Origin: Cudoniella acicularis
Lineage: Eukaryota; Ascomycota; Leotiomycetes; Helotiales; Helotiaceae
Reading direction: 5' to 3'
NCBI GenBank assembly: GCA_013054445.1
Contig: JAAMPI010001090.1
Coordinates: 1-20,077, forward strand
DNA length: 20,077 bases
Part shown: piece after piece, positions 1 to 10,475 of the stretch
How positions within the stretch are numbered: the first letter of the stretch is position 1
Layout of the letters: the number at the start of each line of letters is the position of its first letter
Program-made: the position numbers and the translations under genes
Notes under the pieces: generated by a model
What the model saw: only the letters and a program-made list of their open reading frames with translations
The model's database searches: none
Told to the model about the DNA's origin: nothing

Positions 1-31
1 GTAGTGGGTTGGAGGGGAGGGGTTCTGCGAG

Positions 32-47
32 GGCTGGCTGGCTGGCT
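32..47. repeat. (GGCT)4 tetranucleotide repeat
   Basis: Four exact GGCT units in a G-rich tract at the left edge. No function is evident. Confidence 0.8.
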
Positions 48-1812
48 TGAGTGTGGTGCTGTGACAGAGTTGAGAGGGATTTATTGCTAGGGGATTGGGA
101 TGGAGGCGAGTCTACCTTGATACTGTAGCTGTCAAGGTGGGTTCTCTTTCATAATGCGCTTCTTCACCTGCATCGTCTGCTTTTATACGCGGGGCTGGTT
201 TATGACTGGAATTGGGGGAACAAGTGTTTAAAATTCTCATTCTGGTCAACTTACAGAGGGTCTAGAATTGAAAAGTTCGAGTCTCCAACTGTAGCTGTGG
301 AGGAACAAGTATTTTGCACAACCTGCCAACACGGATGACGAGAAGTTGCGGAAGATTTAACGATTTGCTGTCATGCAGGATGATTTTTGCTAGAGATTTT
401 CTCTCCGGTGGTGTTTTAACTATCCTTGCCGTCTTTTGCAAAGGCTTTTTTTTCGAGGTCTCACTTAATAATGATTCTTGGTCTTGTTCTCACCATTGAA
501 TCAAATCTCAGTACGCTACACGCAATCGAGACTTTCTTTTCCTATAAAATCATCTGGGCTTTAGCTGCCTTGAGGAGAATCTATTGCGTGAATGATTAGA
601 CCAACAGAAATCGCAATGGGTTTCTCTGAGTACCTCTCAACGTCGTGGAAAGTTCTCACCTCTTCAGCCCTGAACCTTTTCGCTACTCTCTTACGTACAT
701 AACACACTCACCATTAAATATTCCCCTATGACTAAATTAAGTTCTTCAAGATTATCAGATTTCTGTCCTTAGTCTAACTGTTGTTATCAACCCAGTCGCT
801 GGCGCTGGTGCGATGTTCTTTAATAGTTCTTATTATTCACACATTCATCTTCTCTACTCCCTTTAATCACCTTCTAGAAAAGGTTTGTGTCTTGTCTACA
901 ATTAGGATTCTACTTGCGGCCCAGCCTCACCTCCGCAAGACTCTCCACCGCGAACACGAGATGAATGATTTCATTCGTTCACTGGCATATCACTCGCTAG
1001 CGTCACCAAGGTCGAAGGAGCTGAACCTGTCTAGGTTGATGTGTTGGTTAATGGAGATAATAAATATAGAAATGAAAAGCTTTCCTAGAACATTTAGGTA
1101 ATTTCATAATTTGATTATATACGTTGTTTTCTTCAATGTATTCTTTCAAATTGCTTTGTTTTAAATCGTAAGGGCAGTAGCGGTCGAGAAGGTTGATACC
1201 TTTTCTTTCCGAAGGTACTGAAAAAGTCCCGAATCTTAAATTTCGATCTTTTATACAAATCTATTGAATGAGTCATAAAGGACTCAAACGATCAAATCCA
1301 ACGCGTTGAGACATAGCTATACGGTACATATTGTTGGTGCGGGTTGATTCGTAGTTATCAAGTAAACCTCGAAGCTCACCGAGACGTGCGAGCTATATGT
1401 GGGATGAGCTGGGCGGTTAGAGCTCAGGTCAGGAGAGCGAGGCTAGGCGACTGTCCATGAGGAGGATTCCCTGGCGTATCGATGTTATTCCCGAAACAGA
1501 GAAAGATAACCATTTCCCTGGACCCATCATGCTTATTTCGCTGTCGTCCCGCGCTAACTGCTGTCAAGTAAATACTCGCTGTCATGTTCTATTCCATCCT
1601 TTCAGCTTCCTCCGCAGCCCTTCTGCCCCATTTTCCCTTTGCTGCCTAGGCAAAAAAACAGGTTATAATGTTATAATTCCCAAGTAGCCACGATACAGAC
1701 AGTGAAACCGCCCAAGGTCACCTTTAAATCAAGTTTTGAGCTCCTCGGCGAATTCCCACAGCATTTCTTTTGTGTTGTTATCTTTGATTTTTTTCTTAAA
1801 GTTGTCTAGGAT

Positions 1813-1836
1813 TTTGTATTTGTATTTGTATTTGTA
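1813..1836. repeat. (TTTGTA)4 hexanucleotide microsatellite
   Basis: Four exact TTTGTA units, followed by a degenerate T/G-rich stretch. It lies in DNA where I see no gene. It is likely length-variable between strains. Confidence 0.9.
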
Positions 1837-3821
1837 CTTGGGTTTTGGTGCTGATACTGAAGTTGGCTTGCGGGTGAAGATGAGTTTTGGTTCAACTTTT
1901 GGGACTTTTTTGTGTTATGGGTTTAGTTCAAAGCGATGCTGTGGTTTTGCTTTGTGCTTTTATAAGTTTTCAAAAAAAAAATTTCTTCCTTTTTAAAGGT
2001 TTTCTAATTTTCAAGCCGAGATATCGATATCAATACACCACTATCCTTTATCGCTTGCGCAATTATCCTGCTCATTCAATCCCACCATTCTCAAATCAGA
2101 TATAAATATCTCCATTTCTTCACATCCCTCCTTAAATCAACCTGCAGTGACTCAGTTGGCGGGAAACTATTGGCTTTTTTCGAAGCCGTCAAAACTCTTT
2201 TGTACTCTCCCTCTATCGAATTTCACACATGTCACTTCATATATAATGTATTCTGGGAATTTTAAGACTATAAAACGTGGAGACTTCTTTGCTTTTTAAA
2301 AATAAGGATTTTTGGTATACTGTTAAGTGATGTTTTGCTGTCGATTGCTCTTTTTTATTGCTTACTACAAAATTACACACACTTTCTATATTTTTTATGG
2401 GAAATGGAGAGAATCACTTTAAGTTTAATAGGAAGCCGTATCTTGGAATAAGATAAGGAAACAAAAATCCCTCGATGAACGGCTAAGATGCTAATTACTA
2501 AGGAAGCAAAATAACAAAAAGAGATCCAGGTTGTCAAGGTTTTCTGATATGATGGTACGGCACCTGGGTTGTGTTTTAGAAAAATAGAAACCAGAATTTA
2601 CATATCCTAATTTTTGGCTTCACTTCTAAATTTATATTTCAAATATATCTCTTTTTCCAGTTATCAAAACACGAGCATCAAATGTGGGTTTGCAAAGAGA
2701 AGTTAAATATGGCACCCAAATAATCGAGTCAGCTTTCGGGATAGTCTTCCAAGTTCTAGACTGTAAACTCGAAGCTTTTGCGTCTTTCGCTATTCTAGGC
2801 GGTTTTTTAGCCGGTAAGTGTGTCTTTTTAAGCCCCTCTGAATATTCTTGGAATAAAGAGTCGAAGCAAAAAGGATGATAAATGCCTGGGTACAGTTGGA
2901 TCTTGAAGAGGACATGTTCCCTGCAGGTTCGAGAGGCTAGCAGGAGAAATCCCCCATGCAAGCGTTTTGCGCACAGCGTTACAGGCCCTTAAGGACTTAT
3001 TAGAGTTCATTTGAGTATGTTCTTAGCAACAACAAGAGGATATGGTCTATGAATCTCCCGTATACTCGGGATGGAAAATTGGAAATCTGTTCCGAAATTT
3101 CTAATCGCCTGTTGGGCGTTTTATATTCCGAGTGATTAATAGCATATTTAGCGCAGAATCTCCTATCTTGAAATCTATGGCGAGATTCTTTTAGACGCCG
3201 AGCTGGCTTCACTGCTTCAACACTCCAGTGCATTGTTGTCAGTGATACTTCCGCTGTCATCTTGCTTGTTGTTGTCATACTTTCTAACACAAAACTCCTC
3301 CTTGCACTAGTCAGTGCTCAAGCTCTGTATCTTACTTTGTGCGAAGTTCAAGTACAGTGCGCATTTAGATCAGCGAGGCTTATAGACTTCACAAAAAGCA
3401 AGGCTGACGTGGTGAAAAGGTGATGTTGTGAGCATGGGTGAATATGCCATCAAGGTTGTGTCAGAAAGCGTGCTTCCGATGTGACTGTAGTGAAGGCGAT
3501 ATTTAAGCTTGTCAAGGGTAGTGGAATGAGGGGTTTTGGAGTGGATTTGAGATTTTTGAGTTTACGAAGTAAGTAAAGTGCGATTGACTTGCTGTGATTT
3601 AGTAGGCTATTCATGCCTTTTGATGGGATTTGATTATCGTTCCTTCTAAGAAATGCAACGATGGGTTACGTGAAAGTTGATTTCAAGCGATTATATTTTA
3701 ACTTGGGTCACTTCTTACTAATATATTAGCTTTTTCCCAACAAGTGCTTGGCTTCGAAAGTTCACTTGCGGCATAAGCTGCAATGTATGTGAATTTCACG
3801 TTTCATATGTGATTCATACGA

Positions 3822-4961
3822 TTATTTTTTCCCCGCCAATTTGCATCCCTTCCACTTCTCCGGATGATTCTCAAACTCCCACTCAATACACTTCCTCAAG
3901 TTCTCCTCAAGATCACATACTGGAACAAAACCTAGTCGCTTTCTAGCTTTTTCGGTGTTGTATGTGTAATTCGAAACTACAGTTTTGATTCCAAATGTTG
4001 TCATCTCAGCAGGCGGTCGTTTTTGCCTAAGGGTGAAAATGCCAAACAACAACTCCACGACATACACAATTCCCAGTATGAGCCACACTGGAACCACGAC
4101 GACATCCTTTTTTTGAACGTCGACTCCCATTACACGCCACATGACGTGGCAGAAATCCCAGAAGAGTATCGGTCCCTCATTTATGAAGAATGCTTCACCA
4201 TCGACTCTCAGTTCCGCAGGTATCGAGTCCGACTCCAGGAGTTTCCTCGCAGCGAGAATGTGAGCTACGGCAATGCTTCCGGCAAAAGAGGGAGAATGAA
4301 AGGTCTTATTGTCTCCGATTTGATACTTCGTCCATTTTTGAGGCACAACCTCCATGATTTTTGGGATGAGTATCGTGTCAGAAGTTCCATAAATGCCATG
4401 AGGTCGGAGTGCTACCGTGAGAAGTCCGTTTCCCTGGGAGTCGAGCTTCGTGTTTGCCTCCCGAACAATGATATCGGCCAAGGTCTTTGCTTTCATGTAT
4501 GGAGGAATATCTGTGGTGTTTTGTTCCCAGAGAGGTGCACTCTCATCAATATCAAGATGTTTGTGACCTCTCGCAACAAGTGCCGAGGAAGTGAAAACAA
4601 GCGCTTTGACGGAAGGGGCTGATTTGGCGCAGGATATGACGCTTTCAGTGCCTTCAACAATGATTTGGTGGTAACCCTTCGCTGTAATCGAGGTATCATG
4701 AGCGAGTGGTGCTGCTGCGTGGAATATCACTTGAGGCTTAATAATTTCAAGTAATTTCGAGACGCAGGTTTTGCTGGTGATGTCGCCGGCGTAGTATTCA
4801 GCGCCTTCGTGGATGTTTGATGTTGGATTGCGACTCATAACTGAGACTTTTCCGCAGTTTGGATCTTGCAAAATACATTCGACGAGGTGATGCCCAAATA
4901 ATCCGCATCCACCTATCACGAGCACAGGACCTAAATGGGTCGTTTTTGTCGTCTCGGCCAT
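3822..4961 (-). CDS. 3-beta-HSD / Erg26-like NAD(P)-dependent sterol C-3 dehydrogenase family protein, 379 aa
   Basis: An intronless reading frame for an extended short-chain dehydrogenase. An N-terminal Rossmann fold shows GGCGLFG (residues 17-23, the GxxGxxG nucleotide-binding motif), then GD at 59-60 and HAAAP at 81-85. The catalytic set is visible as S125/S126 in VFTSS and Y155-x-x-x-K159 in YMKAK. LRPHGIYG is the conserved strand-loop of the 3-beta-HSD branch, and INEGPILFWDF resembles that family's C-terminal half. A hydrophobic segment at about 287-311 could anchor the protein in the ER membrane. In this family Erg26 oxidises and decarboxylates 4-carboxysterol intermediates in ergosterol synthesis. 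Filamentous fungi also carry paralogues with other steroid- or metabolite-like substrates, and I cannot tell which this is. The start (CCCATGG context) gives a complete fold. It is divergent from the first Ca2+ pump across an upstream region holding two miniature elements. Confidence 0.88.
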   Translation of the reverse strand: MAETTKTTHLGPVLVIGGCGLFGHHLVECILQDPNCGKVSVMSRNPTSNIHEGAEYYAGDITSKTCVSKLLEIIKPQVIFHAAAPLAHDTSITAKGYHQIIVEGTESVISCAKSAPSVKALVFTSSALVARGHKHLDIDESAPLWEQNTTDIPPYMKAKTLADIIVREANTKLDSQGNGLLTVALRPHGIYGTSDTILIPKIMEVVPQKWTKYQIGDNKTFHSPSFAGSIAVAHILAARKLLESDSIPAELRVDGEAFFINEGPILFWDFCHVMWRVMGVDVQKKDVVVVPVWLILGIVYVVELLFGIFTLRQKRPPAEMTTFGIKTVVSNYTYNTEKARKRLGFVPVCDLEENLRKCIEWEFENHPEKWKGCKLAGKK

Positions 4962-5457
4962 GGGAAGAAGCGTTCAAGGTACGATTGAGAGGAAGACGTT
5001 CAACTAATGCTGAAATAATAGTAAAGATGGTCAACTTGGTCGTTTTACGAACCTGCTACTGATTCGGCATTTCTCACTTAGATTCTCGCTGAGGGCAGAA
5101 CGAACAATCGATTTAAGACGGGAGTGAGAGCAAGTTCGCGGAGGACGTTGGTCGCATCGCCGCAGTTGGCCAAAGTTTGATGAGCCGGGGAATATCCAAT
5201 TATCTGTGGGTCGGGTTGGTTGGAGCTTTCAAGCCGCGCCCCATATTCACCTGATACCCCCGGTAAAATCAAATGAGCGAGCACAAGGGGCTCGACCGTG
5301 CAACTGGGACAATTGAGGCTATTAACAACGAGCGTTGGAAGCCGAGATATCATCCCAGAGACTACGATTGAGTTGTGAACCGAAAACCCTCGCTGTCAGT
5401 TCCACACGGACGTTTTGGGACTAGTGCAAAAATCCAAGCGAGCACCCTTACGAGCTA
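4962..5457. other. Upstream region of the dehydrogenase; nothing else recognised
   Basis: This stretch holds the presumed promoter and leader of the minus-strand dehydrogenase. A minus-strand frame of 91 codons (5078-5353) has no recognisable motif and I do not call it. CCGGGG at about 5187 and CCCCCGG at about 5257 are GC-rich words in an otherwise balanced sequence. They could be sites for a zinc-cluster regulator, but that is only a guess. Confidence 0.35.
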
Positions 5458-5567
5458 CTCTCCCCCCCCCTAAATAAAACGTAGCGTGACTAGGGTATTG
5501 TTTACGCCAGAACACCCGTGCCAGCCTGGTTACGCTACGTTTTGTTTAGGGGGCGAGGGGGGGAGAG
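5458..5567. mobile_element. 110-bp near-palindromic miniature inverted-repeat element, TA-flanked
   Basis: The left arm (5458-5490) and right arm (5529-5567) are inverted copies. Both begin CTCTCCCCCCC and end in a nearly identical word (CTAAATAAAACGTAGCG on the left, CTAAACAAAACGTAGCG on the right reversed). The arms differ by about 6 bp in the C-tract and by two point differences. About 38 bp separates them. TA lies immediately outside both ends (5456-5457 and 5568-5569), as expected of a Tc1/mariner-type target duplication. There is no coding capacity, so it would depend on a transposase elsewhere. The family is not recognised. Confidence 0.8.
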
Positions 5568-5569
5568 TA

Positions 5570-5810
5570 AGTCTACGTTTTCAGGGCATATTTAAGCGAT
5601 TTTCAGGCTTCGCGACCCCACCTTAAGGCTTCTGAAAATTAAAGTTATCGCGATCACTTGAATATTATAAATTAACTAGAAATAATTATAGTAAAGACAG
5701 TTATATTCGAGAGATATAAAGGGTAACGTTTCTTTTTTATTCGCTGATATTTAAAAGTTTATGATTCTTTAATTAAGATTAACTAGTAAAATGCCCTGAA
5801 AGCTTAGACT
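5570..5810. mobile_element. 241-bp MITE with about 24-bp terminal inverted repeats and TA target duplication
   Basis: The left terminus AGTCTACGTTTTCAGGGCAT and the reverse complement of the right terminus, AGTCTAAGCTTTCAGGGCAT, match at 17 of 20 positions. TA flanks both ends (5568-5569 and 5811-5812). The interior is AT-rich and non-coding. TA duplication and an AGT-starting terminal repeat fit a non-autonomous relative of fungal pogo/Fot1-type Tc1/mariner elements; that family assignment is inference. Its left TA is also the right TA of the 110-bp element, so the two abut. Confidence 0.82.
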
Positions 5811-5847
5811 TATCTCACTAGGCTCGTTAGCACCTCATATTAGTGTG

Positions 5848-5865
5848 CCTACCTAGGGAGGTAGG
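5848..5865. repeat. Short perfect hairpin next to the MITE
   Basis: CCTACCT and AGGTAGG are perfect 7-bp inverted arms around AGGG. GTAGG is then repeated. It starts about 35 bp beyond the right MITE boundary. It may be a footprint of past excision, or it may be chance. Confidence 0.5.
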
Positions 5866-5895
5866 TAGGGGAAGGAACGAAGCGCGCACGTGCTT

Positions 5896-5907
5896 TTGCA
5901 CAGCCCC
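5896..5907 (-). promoter_or_regulatory. CDRE-like (Crz1/CrzA-type) site upstream of the first Ca2+-ATPase
   Basis: TTGCACAGCCCC on the plus strand. The reverse complement contains GGGGCTGTG, which fits the calcineurin-dependent element G[T/G]GGC[T/A]G[T/G]G as I recall it for Aspergillus CrzA. It lies about 440 bp before the start codon. The identical 12-mer occurs upstream of the second pump. Binding is inferred, not shown. Confidence 0.45.
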
Positions 5908-6030
5908 CTTTCCCACGGCGCTAGCATCAATGCAGAACTGTTGACAGGTCTTGATTTTCGAGATGCAAATTATATGCCTCACGCAACAAAATATTGCAAG
6001 TATGCTGCATCGTCTGAAGGCTCCGCTGGA

Positions 6031-6045
6031 CTGCTGCTGCTGCTG
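6031..6045. repeat. (CTG)5 trinucleotide run
   Basis: Five CTG units in the non-coding leader region of the first pump. It is too short to interpret. Confidence 0.8.
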
Positions 6046-6343
6046 CGCGCTCCTTAAGCCTAGAATCTGGACCCCTTTCGACTAGCGGCAGTTGTCAGGC
6101 TGACACAGTTACACCCCGGCGATCTCCCGCGCACCAAGGTCACTAAACATCACGGTCCACTCTCCAGGCTAGGACTTTAGGTACTCGAGGTCCGTACCGC
6201 ATCAACAGCAACAGCACCATCCGCCCGCACCCGCACCCGCGACCGTACCGGCGCAACATCAGGCTTGGCTTCTCTTGGCTCCTCAACAGCTCTATCAGCT
6301 TCTGTCCTTCCCATCGTCATCTCACCTTTCAGAGCGCTGATCC

Positions 6344-9300
6344 ATGGGGGGCCCGAAGAAAGCGCCGCCCCAAGAGCGCCGCTCTGCTCCCGAAGACCCA
6401 GGCCCAGCCCAGAGACAGCGTGCTCCGACAATCACAATCGACACCTCCTCCCCCTCAACGTCCCCACAACCAGAATTCTCCCCGACCACTTCCCCTACTT
6501 CGGGTCATCGTCCCCGTCCGTCATCCAGCGAGGCCAGGCCTTTACTTTCAGTTGGCTCAAGACCAGCGTCCCCTTACAATACCTTCCTATCAACCTCAAG
6601 AAATGACAAGTCACCTGATTCTCGTAGTCTTGATGCCCGCAACCTTCTCAATATTCCGGGACGTTGCTCAAGAACCAACTCACTCGACCAGCACTCCCTT
6701 TCATCATATGGCGGAGAAACTTTGCTCACCACGCCCACGTCGGTAGATGGAGATAGCTCCTACAGAGATTCAATCGAGGCGGTACCTTTTCACAGTTTAG
6801 AGACCGATCGCCTGTTGGAACCTGACCCCGGGGAGGAAAATGAGTTCCATGTCGACAGCAATCCATTCGCCTTCTCGCCCGGGCAACTTTTAGAACTGGT
6901 TAACCCGAAGAGCCTTTCGACTTTCCATGCGTTAGGAGGGCTGCAACAACTTATCCCAGGTCTCCGAACAGACCGGTTAAGCGGTTTGAGCCTTGATGAA
7001 ACCACATTTGATGGCCACGTTGTTTCGACAGAACAGTCTGGCTTTCTTCGCCATGGGATACCATCTTTTCACCACCCTACACACCATACGTCATCTCCAA
7101 GAATACGCCCTCCCGACCCGGAACTTTATGCAGACAGAAAACGCGTCTTTGGCTCCAATCGGCTTCCTGAGAAAAAGAGTAATAGTCTCTTGCATATTAT
7201 GTGGATGACTTTCAACGACAAGGTACTCATTATTCTCACCATTGTCGCCTCTATTTCTCTGGCACTGGGCCTATACCAGGACTTTGGACAAGCTGCTAGA
7301 TTTGGTGGACCCAAAGTCAGATGGGTTGAAGGAGTAACGATCATGGTCGCCGTCATTATCGTTGTAGTTGTTGGGTCTGTCAATGATTATCAGAAGGAAC
7401 AACAGTTCATCAAGCTTAGTAAAAAGGCAAGTACTTCCCCATATCATTGAATAATTATCTGACTCGACATAGAAAGACGATCGTCTCGTCAAGGCTATTC
7501 GGTCAGGAAAATCACTACAGATTTCCGTCTACGATATCTATGTTGGAGATGTGCTGCATTTGGAGCCTGGTGATTTAGTCCCTGCTGACGGAGTATTTAT
7601 TTCTGGCCATAGTGTGCGTTGCGACGAATCATCTGTTACCGGGGAATCTGATCAGAAAAAGAAAACTTCCAGTGATGAGGTTATGGCTCGACTCGAAGCG
7701 GAAGTAGACGTCAGGAAACTTGATCCCTTCATACTTTCAGGCAGCAAGGTTTTGGAGGGGACCGGCACGTATCTGGTCACCAGTGTAGGAGTCCATAGTG
7801 GGTTTGGGAAGTTGATTATGGCTATGACGAATGACACCGAACCGGCTCCGACACCTTTGCAGGCAAAGTTGGGTGCCATGGCTGAACAGATCACCAAAGT
7901 TGGGTGCGCCTTCGCATTGCTTCTTTTTCTTGTCCTTTTCGCCAAATTTCTATTCCTACTTCCGAGCAACACGGATTCGCCGACTGAAAAAGCCCAGACC
8001 TTCTTGCAGATATTGATTGTTGCAATCACGGTCATTGTCATTGCGGTTCCGGAGGGACTGCCGCTTGCTGTGACGTTGGCATTGGCTTTTGCGATGACTA
8101 AAATGTTGAAGGACAACAATCTTGTAAGAGTACTCAGCTCTTGCGAGACGATGGGCAACGCAACTGCTATTTGCTCTGATAAGACTGGCACACTTACAAC
8201 AAACAAGATGACCGTGGTCATGGGGACCTTGGGAACCACCTTCCATTTTGGAGTTGACGGGAAGACGATTCACTCAGCTCAAATTAACGGTGACGAAGCT
8301 ATCTCAAGCAACGCCATGGCCGTATCGTTAAACCGTCTCGCTTCGCTGCTTTCCAAAGAGGCCAAAGACATCCTCGTACAAGCTATCGCTACGAACACTA
8401 CTGCTTTCGAAGGTGAAGAAGATGGCCAACGCACATATATAGGATCCAAGACTGAAACGGCATTGCTCTCATTCGCGAAGACTTATTTAGGGATGGGCCA
8501 GGCTAGTGAAGAGCGAGCAAATTCCATCATCGTTCAAATGGTCCCATTCGATTCGAGCAGAAAATGTATGGCTTCGGTCGTCAAACTGTCCGACGGCTCC
8601 TACCGGATGTATGTGAAGGGAGCTTCAGAAATATTGCTGAGCAAGAGCACTTGTATTACGAGGGATCCAACGGGATCTGTGAAGGGGGTTGGAATGGTCA
8701 ATGATGAGCGCAATGCATTAGCCGAAACTATGGACAAATACACACGCAGGTCGATGCGAACGATCAGCATTGTGTATCGGGACTTTAGCTCATGGCCTCC
8801 GGAAATGGCGAGGACTCGTGAAGATGACCCCAATGAGGCAGTGTTTGAAGATGTCTTTAAGGAGATGGTGTTTCTCGGAATACTAGGCATTCAGGACCCT
8901 CTCAGGCCAGGCGTTAAAAAGGCAGTCGAACGGTGTCAGCACGCTGGCGTGACGGTGAGAATGGTTACTGGTGATAATATCGGAACGGCAACAGCTATTG
9001 CAAAAGAGTGTGGTATTTATACACCGGGAGGGGTTGCCATGGAAGGGCCCGAATTCCGAAAGCTGTCGGGCCTCCAAATGGACCGTATTATCCCGCAACT
9101 GCAAATACTTGCACGATCGAGCCCTCAGGATAAGATGGTTCTTGTGAAAAAACTGAAAGAGCTGGGCGAAATTGTGGCTGTTACAGGGGATGGGACAAAT
9201 GACGGGCCAGCTCTAAGGGCGGCTGACGTTGGTTTTTCGATGGGTATCTCTGGAACGGAGATTGCGAAAGAAGCCTCATCAATTATCCTTATGGACGACG

Positions 9301-10475
9301 ATTTCTCCTCTATTATTAAGGCTTTGGAATGGGGTAGAGCGGTTAATGATGCAGTCAGAAGATTTCTACAGGTTCGCCTACCTTTGCTAAAGACTTGGAC
9401 GAATTCTACTAACATCGGTATTCATTTAGTTCCAGCTCACCGTGAACATTACCGCGGTCGCTGCTACATTTGTTTCTGCGATATCCGATCCAAACGAAGA
9501 ACCAATCCTTACTCCAGTCCAATTGCTCTGGGTTAACCTTATTATGGACACCTTTGCTGCTCTTGCCCTAGCCACGGATCCGCCTACGCCAAGTATTCTT
9601 AACAGAAAACCAGATGCAAAATCCTCACCCTTGATCACGTTAAACATGTGGAAGATGATCATCGGTCAATCCGTGTATCAGTTGCTCATCACTTTAACGC
9701 TTAATTTTGCGGGTAACGAGATCTTGGGATACAAGACTGAATTCGAACAGAGCCGTTTGGAGACTTTGGTATTCAATACTTATGTCTGGATGCAGATTTT
9801 CAATCAGCTCAAGTACATTATTCCATGCCGGCTTCCTCGCATACACGCTGACGTATCTTTAGTAACCGCCGCCTTGACAATAAGTTCAACATTTTCGAAG
9901 GGCTTTCCCGAAACTGGTTCTTTATCTGTATTAGTGCTATCACGATTATCGGGCAAGTGTTTATTGTCAGTGTTGGCTCAAGTGCCTTATCTACTATCCG
10001 GCTCGATTATACACAGTGGGCCATATCTATTGCTCTTGGAGCAATCTCCCTTCCAGTGGCAGTAATTATTCGCCTCATTCCCGACGAGTTTATTCGAAGT
10101 TGCATCCCCAATGCATTGAAAACAAAGCAACCGCAGCCTGCCGGAGATTCGGGTGGTCACCAGTTTGAATGGAGTGACGCGCTCAACAACATTCGGGAGC
10201 ACCTCGTCTCCTTTAAGAGGATCCGCGGCAGAGGGCGACTCGACGCTTTTAGATTCATGTTACAGGATCCTAGGGAGCCCCTTCTTGAATCCCATCGAGA
10301 CTCTTCAGAGACACCAATCAATTCTGCAGATATAGATGGGGGATCTTCTTGGACTTGGAAATGTCCCGAGCCAACTCCGCCTCTTGGAACTGCTGCTGCG
10401 ATGGCAGGAGTCGTTGCTGGCAGTATTGCTGGATGGCCTCCAAACAAACATCGTGCGGGGCCGGGCGCGACGTAG
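6344..10475 (+). CDS. P-type Ca2+-ATPase, PMCA/Pmc1 class (upstream tandem copy), 1325 aa, 4 exons
   Basis: The coding sequence joins 6344-7426, 7473-9371, 9430-9812 and 9863-10475. The ATG is the first after an in-frame TGA at 6338. The protein pumps Ca2+ out of the cytosol, in fungi typically into the vacuole or across the plasma membrane. In order it shows an APTITIDTS N-terminal motif, FAFSPGQL (175-182), TM1 and TM2 (about 293-312 and 330-347), TGES (417-420), TM3 and TM4 with PEGLP (554-558), DKTGT with phosphorylated D597, KGASE (743-747), MVTGDN (858-863), TGDGTND (932-938), WVNLIMD in TM6 with Ca2+ ligands N1030 and D1034, ten membrane segments overall, and a 200-residue tail with AGVVAGSIAGW near the end. 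All catalytic motifs are intact. Introns 2 and 3 are GT-AG; intron 1 is probably GC-AG. The gene is tandem with a diverged paralogue 1.5 kb downstream. Confidence 0.95.
7427..7472 (+). other. Intron 1 of the upstream Ca2+-ATPase, probable GC-AG intron (46 bp)
   Basis: The donor AAG|GCAAGT matches the GC-donor consensus. A CTGAC branch site lies at 7459-7463 and the acceptor is TAG. This joins SKK to KDDR in frame, as expected between TM2 and the actuator domain. A GT-AG pair shifted by 4 bases (7431-7476, acceptor AAAG) is also in frame and would give KKAND, but it skips the nearer TAG. Using the GT donor at 7431 with the TAG acceptor shifts the frame and stops about 35 codons later. Retaining the intron stops at 7448. 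Confidence 0.75.
9372..9429 (+). other. Intron 2 of the upstream Ca2+-ATPase (58 bp)
   Basis: CAG|GTTCGC donor, CTAAC branch site, TTTAG acceptor. It joins RRFLQ to FQLTVNIT at the start of TM5. The position is identical to intron 2 of the downstream copy. Confidence 0.92.
9813..9862 (+). other. Intron 3 of the upstream Ca2+-ATPase (50 bp)
   Basis: GTACAT donor, GCTGAC branch site, TTTAG acceptor. It splits an Asn codon (AA|T) before NRRLDNK. Position and phase match intron 3 of the downstream copy. Confidence 0.92.

Larger units (their letters stand above)
1..3821. other. Long gene-poor stretch
   Basis: I see no gene here that I can support. Open frames on both strands are short (about 110 codons at most), lack recognisable motifs and do not join through plausible introns into a family I know. 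The stretch is AT-rich in places and carries two small simple repeats, listed separately. The part next to 3822 should hold the 3' untranslated region of the minus-strand dehydrogenase. The left edge (1-180) is G-rich on the plus strand, so pyrimidine-rich on the minus strand. It could be the leader of a minus-strand gene lying outside the window, but no start codon followed by an open frame is visible there. Confidence 0.5.
5813..6343. promoter_or_regulatory. Upstream/leader region of the first Ca2+-ATPase
   Basis: This is the non-coding stretch between the MITE and the pump start codon. It contains a short perfect hairpin (5848-5865), the CDRE-like word described separately (5896-5907), a (CTG)5 run (6031-6045) and a C-rich stretch of degenerate CCGCAC units near 6230. 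The last 150 bp are pyrimidine-rich, as in many fungal leaders. A minus-strand frame (6177-6431) and a plus-strand frame (6265-6606) overlap the gene start. They are best explained by base composition. Confidence 0.5.

Noticed and set aside
262..280. tRNA-like T-loop word (TTCGAGTC)
   Set aside because: The flanking bases do not pair into a T stem, and no cloverleaf can be drawn upstream.
2632..3290. Adjacent minus-strand frames that might form a two-exon gene
   Set aside because: No recognisable motif in either, and no convincing splice pair joins them in frame.
4023..4622. 199-codon plus-strand frame
   Set aside because: Antisense to the catalytic core of the Erg26-like dehydrogenase, with no recognisable domain; a shadow frame.
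5078..5353. 91-codon minus-strand frame upstream of the dehydrogenase
   Set aside because: No motif, and it lies in the likely promoter; unsupported.
6265..6606. Alternative plus-strand start region for the first pump
   Set aside because: It is in another frame and lacks pump motifs. The 6344 ATG follows an in-frame stop and leads straight into the conserved N-terminal motif.
7652..8239. 195-codon minus-strand frame
   Set aside because: Antisense to the actuator and TM3-TM4 region of the first pump, whose motifs are intact on the plus strand.
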